Shown: positions 23,273 through 32,849 of the stretch, in pieces
Layout: each line of letters starts with the position of its first letter
Position numbering within the stretch: position 1 is the stretch's first letter
NCBI GenBank assembly: GCA_964392965.1
Contig: CAYMSA010000008.1
Span: forward strand, 1-41,453
Direction of reading: 5' to 3'
From: CAYMSA01 sp964392965
GTDB taxonomy: Bacteria > Actinomycetota > Coriobacteriia > Anaerosomatales > Anaerosomataceae
Length of the DNA: 41,453 bases
Translations under genes and position numbers: made by a program
Notes under the pieces: model-generated
What the model was told of the DNA's origin: nothing
The model's database searches: none
What the model saw: the letters and a program-made list of their open reading frames with translations, nothing else

Positions 23273-25543
23273 ATGAGTGGCAACGAGCGGCCTGTCGGCA
23301 GGAAGAAGCGAGTCGGCAACGGAGGCGGTGACGTAGGGCGCCGCGGCAGCGGCCTCGGTGGTGCCACGGGCGGCCCGGTGGGCGACTCGGGGGGCTACTC
23401 TGACCGGCCCGGTGGCGCGCCCGGTGAGAGACGCAGCGGAGGCGGTGGCTTCGGCGGTCTTGGTGGGTCGCGCGGGCCGAGTGGGCCGACGGGCATGGGC
23501 GGCATCCCGCTGTCGGGCGGCTGCCTGAAGCGGGTCCTTCCCATCCTCCTCGTTCTCCTCGTGCTCTACCTCCTCTACACGTGCATGGGCGGTGGTCTCA
23601 CCGATGGCGGCAGCGGCGGCGGGGACGCGAGCCCGGGCATCATCGGCTATCAGCCGGNNNNNNNNNNNNNNNNNNNNNNNNNNNNNNNNNNNNNNNNNNN
23701 NNNNNNNNNNNNNNNNNNNNNNNNNNNNNNNNNNNNNNNNNNNNNNNNNNNNNNNNNCACGACGAACCAGCGCTATCGCGCGACGTCCAGCGGTCTCCAG
23801 ATGCTCGAGCGGAACCTCGGCAAGAAGTCCATGGTGAATCCCGCGACGCTCACGGACTTCATCAGATACTGTAAGGCCGAGTACCCGGCCGATCGCTACA
23901 TGCTCGTCTTGTGGGACCACGGGGCCGGGTCGCTCACGGGCTATGGCTACGACCAGCACTTCCCCGGCGATACCATGACCATCACGGAGATCGCCACTGC
24001 CCTGAAGAACGGGGGCTGTACGTTCGACGTGGTTGGTTTCGACGCGTGCCTCATGGCAACACTCGAGGCGGCCATCGCGCTCGAGCCGTACGCCGATTAC
24101 ATGATCGCCTCCGAGGAGGTGGAGCCGGGCATCGGCTGGTACTACACGAGCTGGCTGACGGCTCTGGTGAAGAATCCCTCGATACCCACGATCGATCTGG
24201 GCAAGGTCCTCATCGATGACTACGTGACGAGCGTCAGGACCAACACGCCGCGCAGCCAGGCCACCCTCTCCCTCATCGATCTCGCCGAGATGAAAGGCAC
24301 CGTGCCCCAGGCGCTCTCGGCCTTCTCGGCGTCGACGACCGAGCTCATCGACGCCGATGAGTACCAGACGGTGTCCGATGCGCGGGCCGGCGCGAAGGAG
24401 TTCTCGCCGTCATCTCGCATCAACCAGATCGACCTCGTCCACTTCGCGGAGAATCTTGGCACTGCCGAGGCCAAGGCGCTCGCCGCGGCGGTGCGCGGAT
24501 GCGTCAAGTACAACCGCACGTCGACGAACATCGCCAACGCCAACGGTGTCTCGATCTTCTTCCCGTATGGGCGGATGTCGCAGTTGAGTTCGATGCTGGA
24601 CACGTACGAGGAGATCGGCATCGGCGCCGAGTATCGCGAGTGCATCACGAGCTTCGCGAGCGTCTCCGCAGGCGGACAGGTCACCTCGGCGGGCACCGGC
24701 AACGTGCTCGACACATTGCTCGGCGGTTCCGGGAGCGTGCCGACCACGGGCGGCTCGGCGGGTTCCGGCGCGGACGCCGTGGCGGCGCTGCTCGAGGCGT
24801 TCCTCGCTGTCGGTGATTACGGGAGGATCACCGGTGACCCCGGAGAAGACCCGGGCTGGCTCGATGTTGACCGCATGAGCACCTCACTCGACTACTACGG
24901 CGACAACCGCCTGGACGCCTCGGCGCTCACGGTCACCGAAAAGGGCGGTCAGCGCGTCCTCGCGCTCACCGACGAGCAGTGGGGTCTCGTCCAGTACATG
25001 GAGATGAACGTCTTCCTCGATGACGGTGAGGGTTTCATCGATCTCGGCCTCGATAACGTCTACGAGTACAACGAAGATGGCGACCTCCTCATGGAGTACG
25101 ACGGTACGTGGCTCGCTCTGAACGGCCAGGTCGTGAGCTACTACATGACGAGCGAAGACCGCGTGGGCGACGCCTACACGATCAGGGGGCGCGTTCCCGC
25201 GCTGCTGAACGGCGAACTCGTCGACATCATCATCGAGTTCTCCGACCATGACGAGTACGGTTCGGTGCTGGGCGCGCAGCGGCGGTACGACGCCGAGACG
25301 GAGACCACGACGGTCGCCAAGGGCTTCGTGGAGATCATTGCGGGGGACACGATCGACTACCTGTGCGACTACTACACGTACGAGGGAGAGTACAGCGACA
25401 CCTACATGCTCGGCGAGCAGTACTCGGCGACGGGAACGTGGGTCATCGAGAACCTCCCGGTGGGGGACGCCGCCTACGAGATGACGTACCGCATCACCGA
25501 TATCTACGGGAACTCACACTGGACGGAGACGGTGAGCGACTGA
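23273..25543 (+). CDS. Membrane-anchored clostripain-family (C11) peptidase, interrupted by assembly gap
   Basis: This cysteine peptidase of family C11 probably cleaves after basic residues outside the cell. Residues 1-85 are Gly/Arg-rich and low complexity. One membrane helix follows (about 87-103, VLPILLVLLVLYLLYTC), giving an N-in, C-out topology. After the 100-N gap come the catalytic His in LVLWDHGAG (about residue 215, counting the gap as 100 bp) and the catalytic Cys in VVGFDACLM (about 256). Acidic, Tyr-rich beta segments (about 520-756) follow and are probably a cell-surface domain. The stretch of the peptidase core before the His motif is largely missing, so the true gap is likely longer than 100 bp and the frame across it is not proven. 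Confidence 0.8.
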   Translation: MSGNERPVGRKKRVGNGGGDVGRRGSGLGGATGGPVGDSGGYSDRPGGAPGERRSGGGGFGGLGGSRGPSGPTGMGGIPLSGGCLKRVLPILLVLLVLYLLYTCMGGGLTDGGSGGGDASPGIIGYQPXXXXXXXXXXXXXXXXXXXXXXXXXXXXXXXXXXTTNQRYRATSSGLQMLERNLGKKSMVNPATLTDFIRYCKAEYPADRYMLVLWDHGAGSLTGYGYDQHFPGDTMTITEIATALKNGGCTFDVVGFDACLMATLEAAIALEPYADYMIASEEVEPGIGWYYTSWLTALVKNPSIPTIDLGKVLIDDYVTSVRTNTPRSQATLSLIDLAEMKGTVPQALSAFSASTTELIDADEYQTVSDARAGAKEFSPSSRINQIDLVHFAENLGTAEAKALAAAVRGCVKYNRTSTNIANANGVSIFFPYGRMSQLSSMLDTYEEIGIGAEYRECITSFASVSAGGQVTSAGTGNVLDTLLGGSGSVPTTGGSAGSGADAVAALLEAFLAVGDYGRITGDPGEDPGWLDVDRMSTSLDYYGDNRLDASALTVTEKGGQRVLALTDEQWGLVQYMEMNVFLDDGEGFIDLGLDNVYEYNEDGDLLMEYDGTWLALNGQVVSYYMTSEDRVGDAYTIRGRVPALLNGELVDIIIEFSDHDEYGSVLGAQRRYDAETETTTVAKGFVEIIAGDTIDYLCDYYTYEGEYSDTYMLGEQYSATGTWVIENLPVGDAAYEMTYRITDIYGNSHWTETVSD
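23658..23757. other. Run of 100 N, scaffold gap
   Basis: Exactly 100 undetermined bases interrupt the C11 peptidase gene. The round length is the usual placeholder for a gap of unknown size. The flanking sequence on the left is Gly/Ser-rich and repetitive (GGCGGCAGCGGCGG), which may explain the break. Confidence 0.98.
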
Positions 25544-25548
25544 CGGGA

Positions 25549-26475
25549 TCACCTCACCGAGAGCGCTTCGAGGCTCTCCCGCGTCACCATGAACGTCGCG
25601 GCTCCGGGGAGCGCGCGGACGGTCACCGGGGTCACGCCCGGCAGCACCTCGCCGTCGTACTCGAGGTCGAGAGGCGGGTCGGACGTGATGCGCACCGAAC
25701 GCGCCTGGCGCACCTCGATGCCGGGCCGGTCCGGGTAGTCCTGCAGCGTGTCGCGGATGGCCGCCCAGACCGTGGGGAGGAGCTCGACGGCGGTCGTCGT
25801 TTTGAGTGTGATCACTTCGAGCAGGCCGTCTGTGGGGCTGCCGCCGTGCGCGATCCGGAGCTTGTACTGGATGCCGGAGATGTTCATGACCATGACGGCG
25901 ATTCCCTCCGTCTCGATCGTCTCGCCGTCGAGTTCGAGCGTGAAGTGTGCGACGGGCGGTAGCAGGTTCCGGAGCGCTCCCAGGACGTAGGCGCTCTCGC
26001 CGAGCGCCTTCTTGAGCGGCCGGGCGCTCTCCAGGAGTGCCGCGGGGAAGCCGGTGCCCGCGCCGAGCGTGAACCCGTAGCGCGCGGGCTCATCGCCCTC
26101 CTTGGCGGGCAACTCGATCTCGCCGAGGTCGACCGTCGTCGTCACACCCTCGAAGATCATCGCGGCGATGGCCGCGGGGCTTATCGGCAGGTGGAGGTTC
26201 CACGAGACGAGGTTGGCAGTCCCGCCCGGGTAGACAACGATGGGGATGCCAGTGTCGCGCAATGCATAAGCGACAGCCGTCACCGTGCCGTCGCCACCCG
26301 CTGCGATCACGGCATCGTACTCCTGCGCGTCACGCAGCAGGTGCTCCACCGACACTGTGCCCGTCATGTACCGGAGCGTGAGTTCGGCATCGCGCATGAG
26401 GAGCTCGTGGCCAAGCTCCGCGATTCCCGTCGTGCCGCCCCGGGCCCACGGGTTGATGATCGTCAGGATGCGCAC
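25549..26475 (-). CDS. Diacylglycerol kinase-like lipid kinase (DagK/LCB5 family)
   Basis: This 308-residue lipid kinase of the DAGK catalytic family phosphorylates diacylglycerol or a related lipid with ATP. It starts RILTIINPWARGG and has the nucleotide-binding AAGGDGTV and the YPGGTANL motif. A C-terminal beta-rich domain ends in YDGEVLPGVTPVTVRALPG. The GTG at 26475 is preferred because GGGAGGGG lies just upstream on the minus strand and the protein then begins at the family start. A longer frame reaching an upstream codon would add 30 unrelated residues. The gene is convergent with the peptidase gene (5-bp gap) and divergent from rnd. Confidence 0.88.
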   Translation of the reverse strand: MRILTIINPWARGGTTGIAELGHELLMRDAELTLRYMTGTVSVEHLLRDAQEYDAVIAAGGDGTVTAVAYALRDTGIPIVVYPGGTANLVSWNLHLPISPAAIAAMIFEGVTTTVDLGEIELPAKEGDEPARYGFTLGAGTGFPAALLESARPLKKALGESAYVLGALRNLLPPVAHFTLELDGETIETEGIAVMVMNISGIQYKLRIAHGGSPTDGLLEVITLKTTTAVELLPTVWAAIRDTLQDYPDRPGIEVRQARSVRITSDPPLDLEYDGEVLPGVTPVTVRALPGAATFMVTRESLEALSVR

Positions 26476-26564
26476 GGCCCCTCCCTCGTCTGGCGCACCT
26501 CTTTGGGCTACACTCGAAGACCGGCCGTCAACCGACGGTCGCTCTCGAACACAGCGGAGGTTCA

Positions 26565-27758
26565 TTGTACATCGTCGACCAACCAGGGCTTGCGAAGGCG
26601 GCCGCCGAGATGGCCACGGCGGACATCCTCGCCATCGATACCGAGTTCATGCGCGAGCGCACCTACTACGCGCGCCTGTGTCTCCTGCAGTTCGCCACGC
26701 CCGAGCGCGTCTTCGTCGTGGACCCGCTCGCACGCGGTCTCTCCCTCGACCCGCTGCGCGACGTGCTCGGTGACCCTGCTATCACCAAGGTCTTCCACGC
26801 CGGCGGTCAGGACATGGAGATACTTCAGCGTGCCACGGGCGTGCTGCCCTCGCCGGTGTTCGACACGCAGGTGGCGGCCACGCTCGCCGGCTTCCCCACG
26901 CAGGTCGGCTATGCGCAGCTCATGCACGACCTCGTCGGCATCACCATCGACAAGGCCGACACGTTCACCGACTGGTCCGTACGTCCGCTCACCGCCGAGC
27001 AGCTCGCCTATGCGGCCGCCGACGTGGAGCATCTGCCCGAGGCGTATGCGCTGCTCCGCGAGCGGCTCGAGCGCGACGGGCGGCTGACGTGGCTCGCCGA
27101 GGACTTCTCCCGCATGGCCGACCCTGCTACGTACGCGATCGATCCGAGGGAGCAGTACCGCCGGGTCAAGCGGGCGAACACGCTCGATAGGCGCGGGCTT
27201 GGCGTGCTGCGGGAGGTGGCGGCATGGCGTGAGATGGAGGCGCAACGGAGCGACATCCCACGCCGCTGGCTACTGAGTGACGAGAGCCTCGTGGAGATCG
27301 CCAGGCGCAGGCCGAAGGACACGAAGAGCCTCGCGGCCATCCGGGGCGTCAGCGACAAGGTCGCCTCGCGCCGCGCGGCCGAAGTCGTCCGCGCGATCGA
27401 GAGTGGCGAGGCGGTTCCGGACGACGAGCTGCCGCGCCTCCCCAAGCGCGATCGGATCCCTGCGGACGCTATTGCGGTGGCAGATCTCCTCTCGGCGCTC
27501 GTGCGCGTGCGCGCCCGGGAGCACGGCATCGCCCCCGCGCTCCTCGCCTCGCGTGACGACCTCGAACACCTCGCGTCGGGCGACGGTGACACGAGCGAGG
27601 TGATCACCGGGTGGCGCCGGACGATCGTGGGCGCCGAGCTCGAGGGCGTCCTCTCAGGCAGCGTGGGGCTCGGTGTGCGCGGGGGACGGATCGAGGTCCG
27701 TTCCTGCGCCGATGACGCCTCTGACGGCCTCACAAGCGGCGGTGCCGATGTCGGGTGA
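26565..27758 (+). CDS. rnd: Ribonuclease D
   Basis: This 3'-5' exoribonuclease acts in tRNA and small RNA 3' maturation. The 397 residues contain a DEDD exonuclease domain with Asp25 and Glu27 in AIDTEF, the HAGGQDMEIL motif, and a Tyr-containing YAAADVEHLPEAY site. Two HRDC-like domains follow (about 205-285 and 300-375), as in the E. coli enzyme of 375 residues. The start is a TTG at 26565 after GCGGAGG, with rather short spacing; no ATG or GTG gives a better start. It begins a row with xseA, xseB and a HIT gene, and its end overlaps xseA. Confidence 0.92.
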   Translation: MYIVDQPGLAKAAAEMATADILAIDTEFMRERTYYARLCLLQFATPERVFVVDPLARGLSLDPLRDVLGDPAITKVFHAGGQDMEILQRATGVLPSPVFDTQVAATLAGFPTQVGYAQLMHDLVGITIDKADTFTDWSVRPLTAEQLAYAAADVEHLPEAYALLRERLERDGRLTWLAEDFSRMADPATYAIDPREQYRRVKRANTLDRRGLGVLREVAAWREMEAQRSDIPRRWLLSDESLVEIARRRPKDTKSLAAIRGVSDKVASRRAAEVVRAIESGEAVPDDELPRLPKRDRIPADAIAVADLLSALVRVRAREHGIAPALLASRDDLEHLASGDGDTSEVITGWRRTIVGAELEGVLSGSVGLGVRGGRIEVRSCADDASDGLTSGGADVG

Positions 27759-29088
27759 GGCCACACAGGCCCTCGGCGTCACGGATGCCATGGCGCTCGC
27801 CAAGGGCACTCTCGAGCGTCTGCGCCTGCGCGTGGTCGGCGAAGTCACCGGCGCGACCATCAAGCCGGGCTACAAGGCGATCTACTTCTCGCTCAAGGAC
27901 ACGGGATCGGTCATGCCGTGCCTCATGTGGCGAGACTCGTATGAGGCGAGCGGCGTGCTGCTTGCCGACGGACAGCTCGTCGAGGTGACCGGCTACTTCA
28001 CCGCCTACGCCGCCAAAGGGCGCCTGCAGTTCCAGGTCCAGTCGGTCGTGGTGGCGGGTGAGGGCGCGCTGCGCCTCCAGGTCGCGGCACTCGCCCGTGC
28101 GCTTGAGGCCGAGGGCCTCATGAGCCCGGCGCGCAAGAGGTCGCTCCCGGCATTTCCCGAGCGCATCGGCGTGGTCACCTCCCCGCGCGGCAAGGCTGTG
28201 CACGACATCATCCGCACACTCGAGCGGCGCTATCCGTCAGCCGAGCTCGTCATCGCCGGCGTGCAGGTGGAGGGGGAGGGCGCCGTGGCCGAGATCGTCC
28301 GCGGCATCACGCTCGTGGGCGAGGAGCCCGGCATCGACGTGGTGATCGTGGGCCGGGGCGGCGGCAGCTACGAGGACCTCATGCCCTTCAACGCCGAGGA
28401 GGTCGCGCGCGCGATCGTCGCGTGTCCCGTGCCGGTGGTGACGGGCATCGGTCACGAGCCCGACACGAGCATCGCCGACATGGTGGCGGACGTGCGGGGA
28501 TCGACACCGACGGCCGCTGCCGAGACGGTCGCGCCCGAGCGGCAGACGATCGCCCGGCGCCTGACGCACGACGGTCGGGCGCTCGGCGCTGCGCTGCGCC
28601 ACGTGGTGGGCTCCTGCGGGCACCGGCTCGATCTCGCGAGACGGTCCCGGGTGTTGAGCGACCCCGATGCGCTCCTCGGCGTGCACCTGCAGTCGCTCGA
28701 CGTGGCGGCGGCGTCTCTCGATCGCTCGCTGCCGCTGATGCTCGACCGGCGGCGAGAGGCGATCCAGGGCCTGGGGGGACGGCTCGAGCGGGAGGGTGGG
28801 CGGATGCTGCGTCCGTTCGGGGAGCGTGCCTCTCAGGGCCGCATGCGTCTCGCCGCGCTCGCTGGGACCGTGACCGCTTCTGCAGAGGCGAGTCTCGGCA
28901 CGACAGCGGCGCGCCTCGAAGGCCTTTCGCCGCTTGCCATACTCGCGCGCGGCTACGCGGTCTGTTATGACGCGGACGGCGCTCCCGTCCGCTCTGCGGC
29001 GTCTGTCGCCGAGGGTGATCGGGTGGAAGTGCTCCTACACGAAGGCAGACTCGGCTGTGTCGTCGAGTCGATAGAAGCGGAGGCGTAG
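27748..29088 (+). CDS. xseA: Exodeoxyribonuclease VII large subunit
   Basis: This is the large subunit of the single-strand DNA exonuclease that trims DNA to oligonucleotides in mismatch repair and recombination. The 446 residues have an N-terminal OB fold (about 10-105; VVGEVTGATI and AIYFSLKD). The catalytic domain follows, with IGVVTSPRGKAVHDI, VIVGRGGGSYEDLMPFN and TGIGHEPDTSIADMVAD, and ends LARGYAVCYD near the C-terminus. The start at 27748 gives a normal N-terminus with an 11-bp overlap with rnd; ATG 27712 is an alternative. xseB follows directly. Confidence 0.94.
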   Translation: MSGEATQALGVTDAMALAKGTLERLRLRVVGEVTGATIKPGYKAIYFSLKDTGSVMPCLMWRDSYEASGVLLADGQLVEVTGYFTAYAAKGRLQFQVQSVVVAGEGALRLQVAALARALEAEGLMSPARKRSLPAFPERIGVVTSPRGKAVHDIIRTLERRYPSAELVIAGVQVEGEGAVAEIVRGITLVGEEPGIDVVIVGRGGGSYEDLMPFNAEEVARAIVACPVPVVTGIGHEPDTSIADMVADVRGSTPTAAAETVAPERQTIARRLTHDGRALGAALRHVVGSCGHRLDLARRSRVLSDPDALLGVHLQSLDVAAASLDRSLPLMLDRRREAIQGLGGRLEREGGRMLRPFGERASQGRMRLAALAGTVTASAEASLGTTAARLEGLSPLAILARGYAVCYDADGAPVRSAASVAEGDRVEVLLHEGRLGCVVESIEAEA

Positions 29089-29355
29089 ATGGAAGACGAA
29101 CGTACCGTGGCCGAGGACATGACGTTCGGTGCCGCGATCGAGGAGTTGGAGGGCATCGTGCGCCGCCTTGAGAGCGGCCACCTGGAGCTCGAGGAGAGCC
29201 TCGCGCAGTACGAGCGCGGTGTGGCGCTCCTGGCTCACTGCCAGAAGAAGCTTGGTGCCGCCCGGCAGCGCGTGACGATGCTGCTCGGCCAGATCGAGGC
29301 CGACGAAGCGGCACAGACGCCGCAGAGCGAGACTACGGGAGGCGACGCTCAATGA
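29089..29355 (+). CDS. xseB: Exodeoxyribonuclease VII small subunit
   Basis: This 88-residue helical protein binds the extended coiled-coil region of XseA. The pattern FGAAIEELEGIVRRLESG, then ELEESLAQYERGVAL, is diagnostic. A non-conserved acidic tail follows. The ATG directly abuts the xseA stop, and the stop overlaps the HIT gene (ATGA). Confidence 0.94.
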   Translation: MEDERTVAEDMTFGAAIEELEGIVRRLESGHLELEESLAQYERGVALLAHCQKKLGAARQRVTMLLGQIEADEAAQTPQSETTGGDAQ

Positions 29356-29708
29356 GTGACTGCATCTTCTGCGCGATCGCGAGCGGGGCCATTCCGGCCC
29401 GGTTCGTCTACGAAGACGACCTCGTCGTGGCCTTCGACGACATCTCGCCGCAGGCGCCGGTCCACACGCTCATCATCCCGCGTGAGCATCATGCGAACCT
29501 CGCCGACGGGGTCTCACCGGAGCTCGCCGCAGCGCTCCTCGCGGCGGTCCCGAAGGTGGCGGAGATGAAGGGCGTCGCCCACTCGGGCTACCGCGTGATC
29601 GTCAACACCGGGACCGATGCGCTACAGACGGTGCAACACCTTCACCTGCACGTGATGGGTGGGCGTGCGATGCATCACGGTCTCGTCGGGTTCGCAGACG
29701 AGGACTGA
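29352..29708 (+). CDS. HIT-family nucleotide hydrolase (HINT type)
   Basis: This 118-residue histidine triad protein hydrolyses AMP-linked phosphoramidates or similar nucleotides. The N-terminus carries CIFCAIASGAIPA, the family zinc/cysteine pattern. The active site HLHLHVMGG contains the HxHxH triad. It overlaps xseB by 4 bp at the end of the rnd-xseA-xseB row. The physiological substrate is not known for most members. The 190 bp after it hold no gene. Confidence 0.93.
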   Translation: MSDCIFCAIASGAIPARFVYEDDLVVAFDDISPQAPVHTLIIPREHHANLADGVSPELAAALLAAVPKVAEMKGVAHSGYRVIVNTGTDALQTVQHLHLHVMGGRAMHHGLVGFADED

Positions 29709-29898
29709 GGCTCGCCGCTCACGCCTCTCCGGCACCGCCCACCGATACCCGTAGGCCGTTCCCCGTTCCCCATCTCGCAGGTCGCTTCTCAGCCGGTACA
29801 GTGTGCACATACCCCGCGTCCGATCTGCCGCGGTCGCTCTCACCCTGGAGGCGACGCCGGTGGACGAGGGGTCGTACCAGGAAGAGAGGAGACGCTCC

Positions 29899-31887
29899 AT
29901 GTCCGAGTCCAAGAGCATCGAGTCCCTGTCCCACGCAGGTCGTGTCGTCGATCCGCCAGAGTGGGTACGGGAGCGCGCCTACATCAAGGATATGGACGAG
30001 TATCGCGAGATGTACGACCGCTCGGTCGCCGACCCCGAGGGCTTCTGGGCGGAACTCGCCACCGAGCTCCTCGACTGGCACACGCCCTGGGAAACCGTCC
30101 TGGAGTACGACTTCAACAAGCCGTATGTACGCTGGTTCTCCGGTGGTACGCTCAACGTGACGCACAACTGCATCGACCGGCATCTGAATAGCTGGCGCCG
30201 CAACAAGGCCGCCCTGATCTGGGAGTCGGATGAGGGCCGCGCCAAGATGTACACGTACCAGGCGCTCTACTACAAGGTCTGCAAGTTCGCGAACGTCCTG
30301 AAGAAGCATGGCGTGAAGAAGGGCGACCGCGTCATGCTCTACCTGCCGATGATTCCCGAGCTCGTCGTCTCGATGCTCGCCTGCGCGCGCATCGGCGCGA
30401 TCCACTCGGTCGTCTTCGCTGGCTTCAGCTCGGCGGCGCTGCGTGACCGCATCCAGGACTGCGGTGCCAAGCTCCTCGTGACCGCCGACGAGGGCCTCCG
30501 GGGCGGCCGCATCATCCCGCTCAAGGCCGAGGCGGACCAGGCGCTCAACGAATGCCCGTCGATACAGTCGGTCATCGTCGTCTCGCGGGCACAGACCCGC
30601 ATCGACATGGAGCCCGGCCGCGACTACTGGTACCACGAGGAGATCCGCGCTGACGACGTGCCCCGACACTGCGAGCCCGAGTGGGTGGATGCCGAGGACC
30701 CGCTCTTCATCCTCTATACCTCCGGCTCGACCGGGAAGCCCAAGGGTGTGCTGCACACCACGGGTGGCTATCTGCTGCAGGCGGCCGTCACGTTCAAGTA
30801 CGTCTTCGACTATCACGACGAGGACGTGTACTGGTGCACGGCCGACATCGGTTGGGTCACGGGACACACGTATATCGTCTACGGTCCGCTCGCCATGGGC
30901 GCCACGACGGTCATGTTCGAGGGCGTGCCCACCTACCCGGATGCCGGCCGGTTCTGGGAGATCATCGAGAAGCACGGTGTGAACCAGTTCTACACCGCCC
31001 CCACCGCCATCAGGGCGCTGATGAAGTTGGGTGAGGAGTGGCCCGCCAAGCACGACCTGTCGAGCCTCAGAGTGCTCGGCACAGTCGGCGAACCCATCAA
31101 TCCTGAGTCCTGGGAGTGGTATCACCGCAACATCGGTCAAGGCAACGTGCCGATCGTCGACACCTACTGGCAGACCGAGACCGGCGGCCACATCATCACC
31201 AACCTGCCGGGTGCGATCCCCCAGAAGCCTGGCTCGGCGACGCTGCCGTTCTTCGGTGTCGTCCCGGAGATCCTCAACGAGGACGGCACGCCCACGCCGA
31301 AGGGCGAGGGCGGTCGGCTGTGCATCAACAAGCCGTGGCCGGGCATGTTGCGCGGCACGTGGGGAGACAGTGAGAACAAGCGGGTCAAGGAGGTCTACTT
31401 CTCGGCCTTCCCGGGCCGGTACTTCACCGGAGACGGTGCGCGGCAGGACGAGGACGGCTACTACTGGCTGCTCGGCCGTGTCGATGACGTCATCAACGTC
31501 TCGGGTCATCGTCTGGGTACCGCCGAGATCGAGAGCGCGCTCGTGAGCCATGCGGCCGTCGCCGAGGCCGCGGTCGTAGGTTACCCGCACGACGTGAAGG
31601 GCGAGGGCATCTACGCGTATGCGATCCTGAAGAGCGGCGTGGAGGTTCCCGAGGGTATCGACAAGATCCTCAGGGGTCACGTGCGCGAGGAGATCGGACC
31701 CATCGCGAGCCCCGACTTCGTCCACATCGTGACGGAGCTGCCCAAGACCCGCTCGGGCAAGATCATGCGCCGCATCCTCCGCAAGATCGCTTCGGGCGAA
31801 CGCGACCTTCAGTCATTCGGCGACGTCTCGACGCTCTCGGACCCGTCGGTCGTGAAGACGATCCTGGACAGCACCCCGCGGGAGTAG
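29899..31887 (+). CDS. acsA: Acetyl-CoA synthetase
   Basis: This AMP-forming ligase makes acetyl-CoA from acetate, ATP and CoA. The 662 residues show the P-loop-like YTSGSTGKPKGVLHTTGG, DTYWQTETGG, the hinge region FTGDGARQDEDGYYWLLGR, VDDVINVSGHRLGTAEIE, and the C-terminal PKTRSGKIMRRIL. In that last motif the catalytic lysine is also the site of regulatory acetylation in the family. The length matches Acs (about 650). ATG 29899 follows GAAGAGAGGAGA; the frame stays open to 29803 but has no ribosome site there. It is monocistronic, bounded by a strong terminator. In an anaerobe it may serve acetate assimilation. Confidence 0.95.
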   Translation: MSESKSIESLSHAGRVVDPPEWVRERAYIKDMDEYREMYDRSVADPEGFWAELATELLDWHTPWETVLEYDFNKPYVRWFSGGTLNVTHNCIDRHLNSWRRNKAALIWESDEGRAKMYTYQALYYKVCKFANVLKKHGVKKGDRVMLYLPMIPELVVSMLACARIGAIHSVVFAGFSSAALRDRIQDCGAKLLVTADEGLRGGRIIPLKAEADQALNECPSIQSVIVVSRAQTRIDMEPGRDYWYHEEIRADDVPRHCEPEWVDAEDPLFILYTSGSTGKPKGVLHTTGGYLLQAAVTFKYVFDYHDEDVYWCTADIGWVTGHTYIVYGPLAMGATTVMFEGVPTYPDAGRFWEIIEKHGVNQFYTAPTAIRALMKLGEEWPAKHDLSSLRVLGTVGEPINPESWEWYHRNIGQGNVPIVDTYWQTETGGHIITNLPGAIPQKPGSATLPFFGVVPEILNEDGTPTPKGEGGRLCINKPWPGMLRGTWGDSENKRVKEVYFSAFPGRYFTGDGARQDEDGYYWLLGRVDDVINVSGHRLGTAEIESALVSHAAVAEAAVVGYPHDVKGEGIYAYAILKSGVEVPEGIDKILRGHVREEIGPIASPDFVHIVTELPKTRSGKIMRRILRKIASGERDLQSFGDVSTLSDPSVVKTILDSTPRE

Positions 31888-31946
31888 GCGCCGAGAGCCG
31901 AACCGGGAGCATCCCTCAAGGGGTACGGTGTCGGCGGAGGACAAAC

Positions 31947-31978
31947 AGAACGGGCCCCCATGTGGGGCCCGTTCTTCG
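31947..31978. terminator. Bidirectional terminator between acsA and the hydrogenase operon end
   Basis: A perfect 12-bp stem (31947-31958 with 31964-31975) with a 5-nt loop is followed by TTC. It lies between convergent acsA and the IMPase-like gene. The AACAGAA stretch on the other side reads TTCTGTT on the minus strand, so it may work both ways. Confidence 0.75.
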
Positions 31979-32010
31979 TGTGGGAGGCGGCGCGGACTGC
32001 GATCGACTGT

Positions 32011-32829
32011 TCAGCGCGCCTCCGCGAGGAGCGCGAGCAGTCCGGGGTGTAGCGTGGTGTTCGCGGCGACCACATGCTCGGTCTGTGCGGTCCAGGGGGC
32101 GCCGTCGAGGTCGGTCACGGATCCGCCGGACTCCTGGACTACGAGCACACCTGCGGCCATGTCCCAGGGCCTGAGGTACGTCTCCCAGAAGGCGTCGCAC
32201 CGATTGGCCGCCACCTGACAGAGGTCGATGGCAGCCGAGCCGTCCCGACGGATGCCGTTTGCCACCCGCAACACCCGGTCGAGCATGCGCAACTGGCGAT
32301 CGAGGGGCTCGCCCCGGTCGTAGGGGAATCCGGTGGCGATGAGGGCCGACTCCACGCCCTCGGCACCCGCACACACGAGTCGCCGCCCATTACACGTCGC
32401 GCCCTGGCCCAGGGCTGCCGAGTAGAGCTCCTCGGCGGGCACATGGTAGACGACACCGGCGACCGGACGGCCGGAGGCGAGACAGGCGACGCTCACGGAC
32501 CAGCACGGGTACGTGTGGACGAACGAGGTGGTGCCGTCGAGCGGATCGACGACCCACACGAGATCGTCGTCGAGTGAACCACAGCAGACGCTTGCGAGTT
32601 CGTAGACCTCGGGCTCCTCGATGACGAAGCGGGCCGTCGGATCGGTGGCAACGATGCGCTGCGCTATCGCGACGCCTGCCGAGATGTCAGCCGAGCTCAC
32701 GAGGTCATGGGCGGCGCTCTTGGTTCTAAGGCCGGTGATCGCGCCATGGTGTCGCCTCAGGACCGCCGCGCCGGCGCGTGCCGCATCCTCGGCCATCAGG
32801 CGGAGCGTGGCGGGTTCTGGTGTCGACAT
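32011..32829 (-). CDS. Inositol monophosphatase family protein
   Basis: This 272-residue Mg-dependent phosphatase of the IMPase/FBPase fold has the metal site VDPLDGTTSF (about 99-108), the upstream acidic VIEEPE, and the C-terminal RPWDMAAGVLVVQESGG. Substrates could be inositol phosphate, fructose bisphosphate or 3'-phosphoadenosine phosphate; sequence alone does not decide. ATG 32829 follows CGGAGGA on the minus strand. It starts 20 bp after the hydrogenase protease gene and is probably co-transcribed with it. A direct role with hydrogenase is not suggested by the family. Confidence 0.88.
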   Translation of the reverse strand: MSTPEPATLRLMAEDAARAGAAVLRRHHGAITGLRTKSAAHDLVSSADISAGVAIAQRIVATDPTARFVIEEPEVYELASVCCGSLDDDLVWVVDPLDGTTSFVHTYPCWSVSVACLASGRPVAGVVYHVPAEELYSAALGQGATCNGRRLVCAGAEGVESALIATGFPYDRGEPLDRQLRMLDRVLRVANGIRRDGSAAIDLCQVAANRCDAFWETYLRPWDMAAGVLVVQESGGSVTDLDGAPWTAQTEHVVAANTTLHPGLLALLAEAR

Positions 32830-32849
32830 GGACGGTCCTCCGTTCGACT

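Noticed and set aside
29797..29802. TACAGT as acsA -10 box
   Set aside because: No matching -35 box or TGn extension was found, so it was not listed as a promoter.
29719..31725. Long minus-strand open frame opposite acsA
   Set aside because: It is a high-GC antisense shadow; acsA motifs on the plus strand are complete and the antisense product is low complexity.
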